NCBI GenBank assembly: GCA_003864495.1
Contig: ML133383.1
Coordinates: 2,625,560-2,689,559, forward strand
Reading direction: 5' to 3'
DNA: 64,000 nucleotides
Source: Nemopilema nomurai
Taxonomy: Eukaryota; Cnidaria; Scyphozoa; Rhizostomeae; Rhizostomatidae
Shown here: positions 63,044-64,000 of the stretch, in pieces
How positions within the stretch are numbered: position 1 is the stretch's first letter
Layout: every line of letters starts with the position of its first letter
Notes under the pieces: model-generated
The model's database searches: none
The model's input: the letters and a program-made list of their open reading frames with translations, nothing else
Told to the model about the DNA's origin: nothing
Program-made: the position numbers and the translations under genes

Positions 63044-64000
63044 TGTTTTTATTCGATGTCGTCCTTTTTAATCTACCTCTCTTTCAGTGCAGCGATTGTG
63101 TTGGGGACTTGGTATGAAAAGTTATCGTAATAATAGTAAATAATCATTCTATGCAAACTTCATTGGACTTGATAATAATGAATATGAAGTTTCACAATAG
63201 CGAGAAACAGCGGAAACACAACTTTACATACTTAAGTACTGTTTCGTCCGACACAGAGTCCAGAACAAGTTATAACCTTCCTTCGGCTGCAAGTTTTAAA
63301 ATTCAAACCCTCCTCATTACCAGCTCTAAACAAAAACTCACTTACAACCAGTTTCATTTTTAAAATATAGATTACGAATGAACCTTCCCAAAATAATGAC
63401 ATTGACAGGCAGAACCTTCCTCCCAGACGTGGAGCCGTCAGTTTTTCTGGACTCTGATACGACACTCTACAGAGTGACTGAAAGCTGACAAGATAAATAG
63501 CCAGTTGCAGTTCGAAGCACACTAAAGGGTTCTGGGGGGATGGCATATAAGACTGATTTGTGTCCACACTAGTATAAGGTTGCATGTTCAAACCGGTGCT
63601 GTGGTACTGACGCCTAAACTACAAGCTTCTAAATAATAAAGCTCTGTCTCTGATGAAGGTCTGGGCCGCGGGACGCTGGGGCAGTTTAAAAGGGGCATGG
63701 CTTGTACCTGCGACTAGCCCTATTGTATAAAGTCGCTGATTACTAGGGGAAATATGACAAATTTATTGTCATTGAACCCAAGATCTAACAGAATAGCAAG
63801 GTCTTGTTTACAAGTGACGTGTTCAGTTTTAAGTCACGTGCCTACTAAAGGTATAGCACATGTTCAGTTTCTCGACTCAAGGTTTTGAAAGTTGCTTTAA
63901 TATTAACAAACATTGAAACATTTAGCCTGATATTCCTCGAACATAAAACGCTAGAATGAGGAAAGACGCGAAGCCAAGAATATTTTGGATCGAGGACACA
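63044..64000. other. terminal stretch with a dispersed repeat
   Basis: Apart from the repeat at 63245-63545 nothing is recognisable. If the upstream gene continues past the donor-like site at 63016, its next exon is not evident before the window ends. Confidence 0.5.
63245..63545 (+). repeat. dispersed repeat family, copy 3, with a Penelope-arm-like end
   Basis: The left two thirds match the copies at 32365-32600 (same strand) and 10910-11090 (opposite strand), including ACATTGACAGGCAGAACCTT and GACGTGGAGCCGTCAGTTTT. The right part, near 63481-63515, reads GCTGACAAGATAAATAGCCA followed by GTTGCAG. This resembles the arms of the Penelope-like remnant (GCTGACCGAATAAATAGCCA at 44051). The copy therefore links the repeat family to that element. 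Confidence 0.65.

Overview
The window reads as nuclear DNA of an intron-rich, AT-rich animal. Exons are short with standard GT...AG introns, all recognisable proteins are metazoan, and dispersed repeats and transposon remnants are frequent. A tandem pair of nicotinic-receptor-like Cys-loop subunits, about 64% AT, and a decayed Penelope-like retroelement with a GIY-YIG domain all fit a cnidarian, most likely an anthozoan. That placement is inference. No bacterial features, operons or CRISPR arrays are visible.

Layout. 1-4.9 kb: no gene seen, one possible small transposon. 4.9-10.6 kb and 16.4-21.0 kb (minus strand): two paralogous alpha-type nicotinic-like subunits. Seven coding exons each could be assembled with matching phases, giving 454 and 476 codons. 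A relic of a third copy lies at about 22.3 kb. 24.1-31.0 kb (minus): DNAJC25, a membrane J-protein, in 14 exons. 31.0-33.7 kb: intergenic, with a short tandem repeat interrupted by a 164-bp element with perfect terminal inverted repeats. 33.7-40.5 kb (minus): STAMBP/AMSH, a JAMM deubiquitinase, in 11 exons. 40.7-45.3 kb (plus): NTMT1, the protein N-terminal methyltransferase, in 8 exons. It is head to head with STAMBP, only 238 bp between start codons, and a broken Penelope-like element sits antisense in its intron 7. 48.3-56.5 kb (plus): GBE1, glycogen branching enzyme, in 11 exons. 59.7-63.0 kb (plus): an unrecognised repeat-containing protein with an acidic repeat exon followed by a highly basic exon. 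The last kilobase holds another dispersed-repeat copy.

The genes are not functionally coupled: synaptic-type receptors, an ER-type chaperone partner, endosomal deubiquitination, N-terminal methylation and glycogen synthesis are simply neighbours. The clearest structural relationships are the receptor tandem duplication and the shared STAMBP/NTMT1 promoter interval.

The main oddities are: a minisatellite in GBE1 intron 5 that repeats the real 3' splice site and the first coding bases of exon 6; a GC 5' splice site in one receptor at the exact position where its paralog has GT; the unrecognised protein with four V-E-x-[YF]-L helices and five R-[KA]-[GA]-S-H-G boxes; and the inverted-repeat-flanked Penelope remnant.

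All exon boundaries were read by eye from splice-site consensus, phase agreement and protein family similarity. No alignment or transcript data were used.
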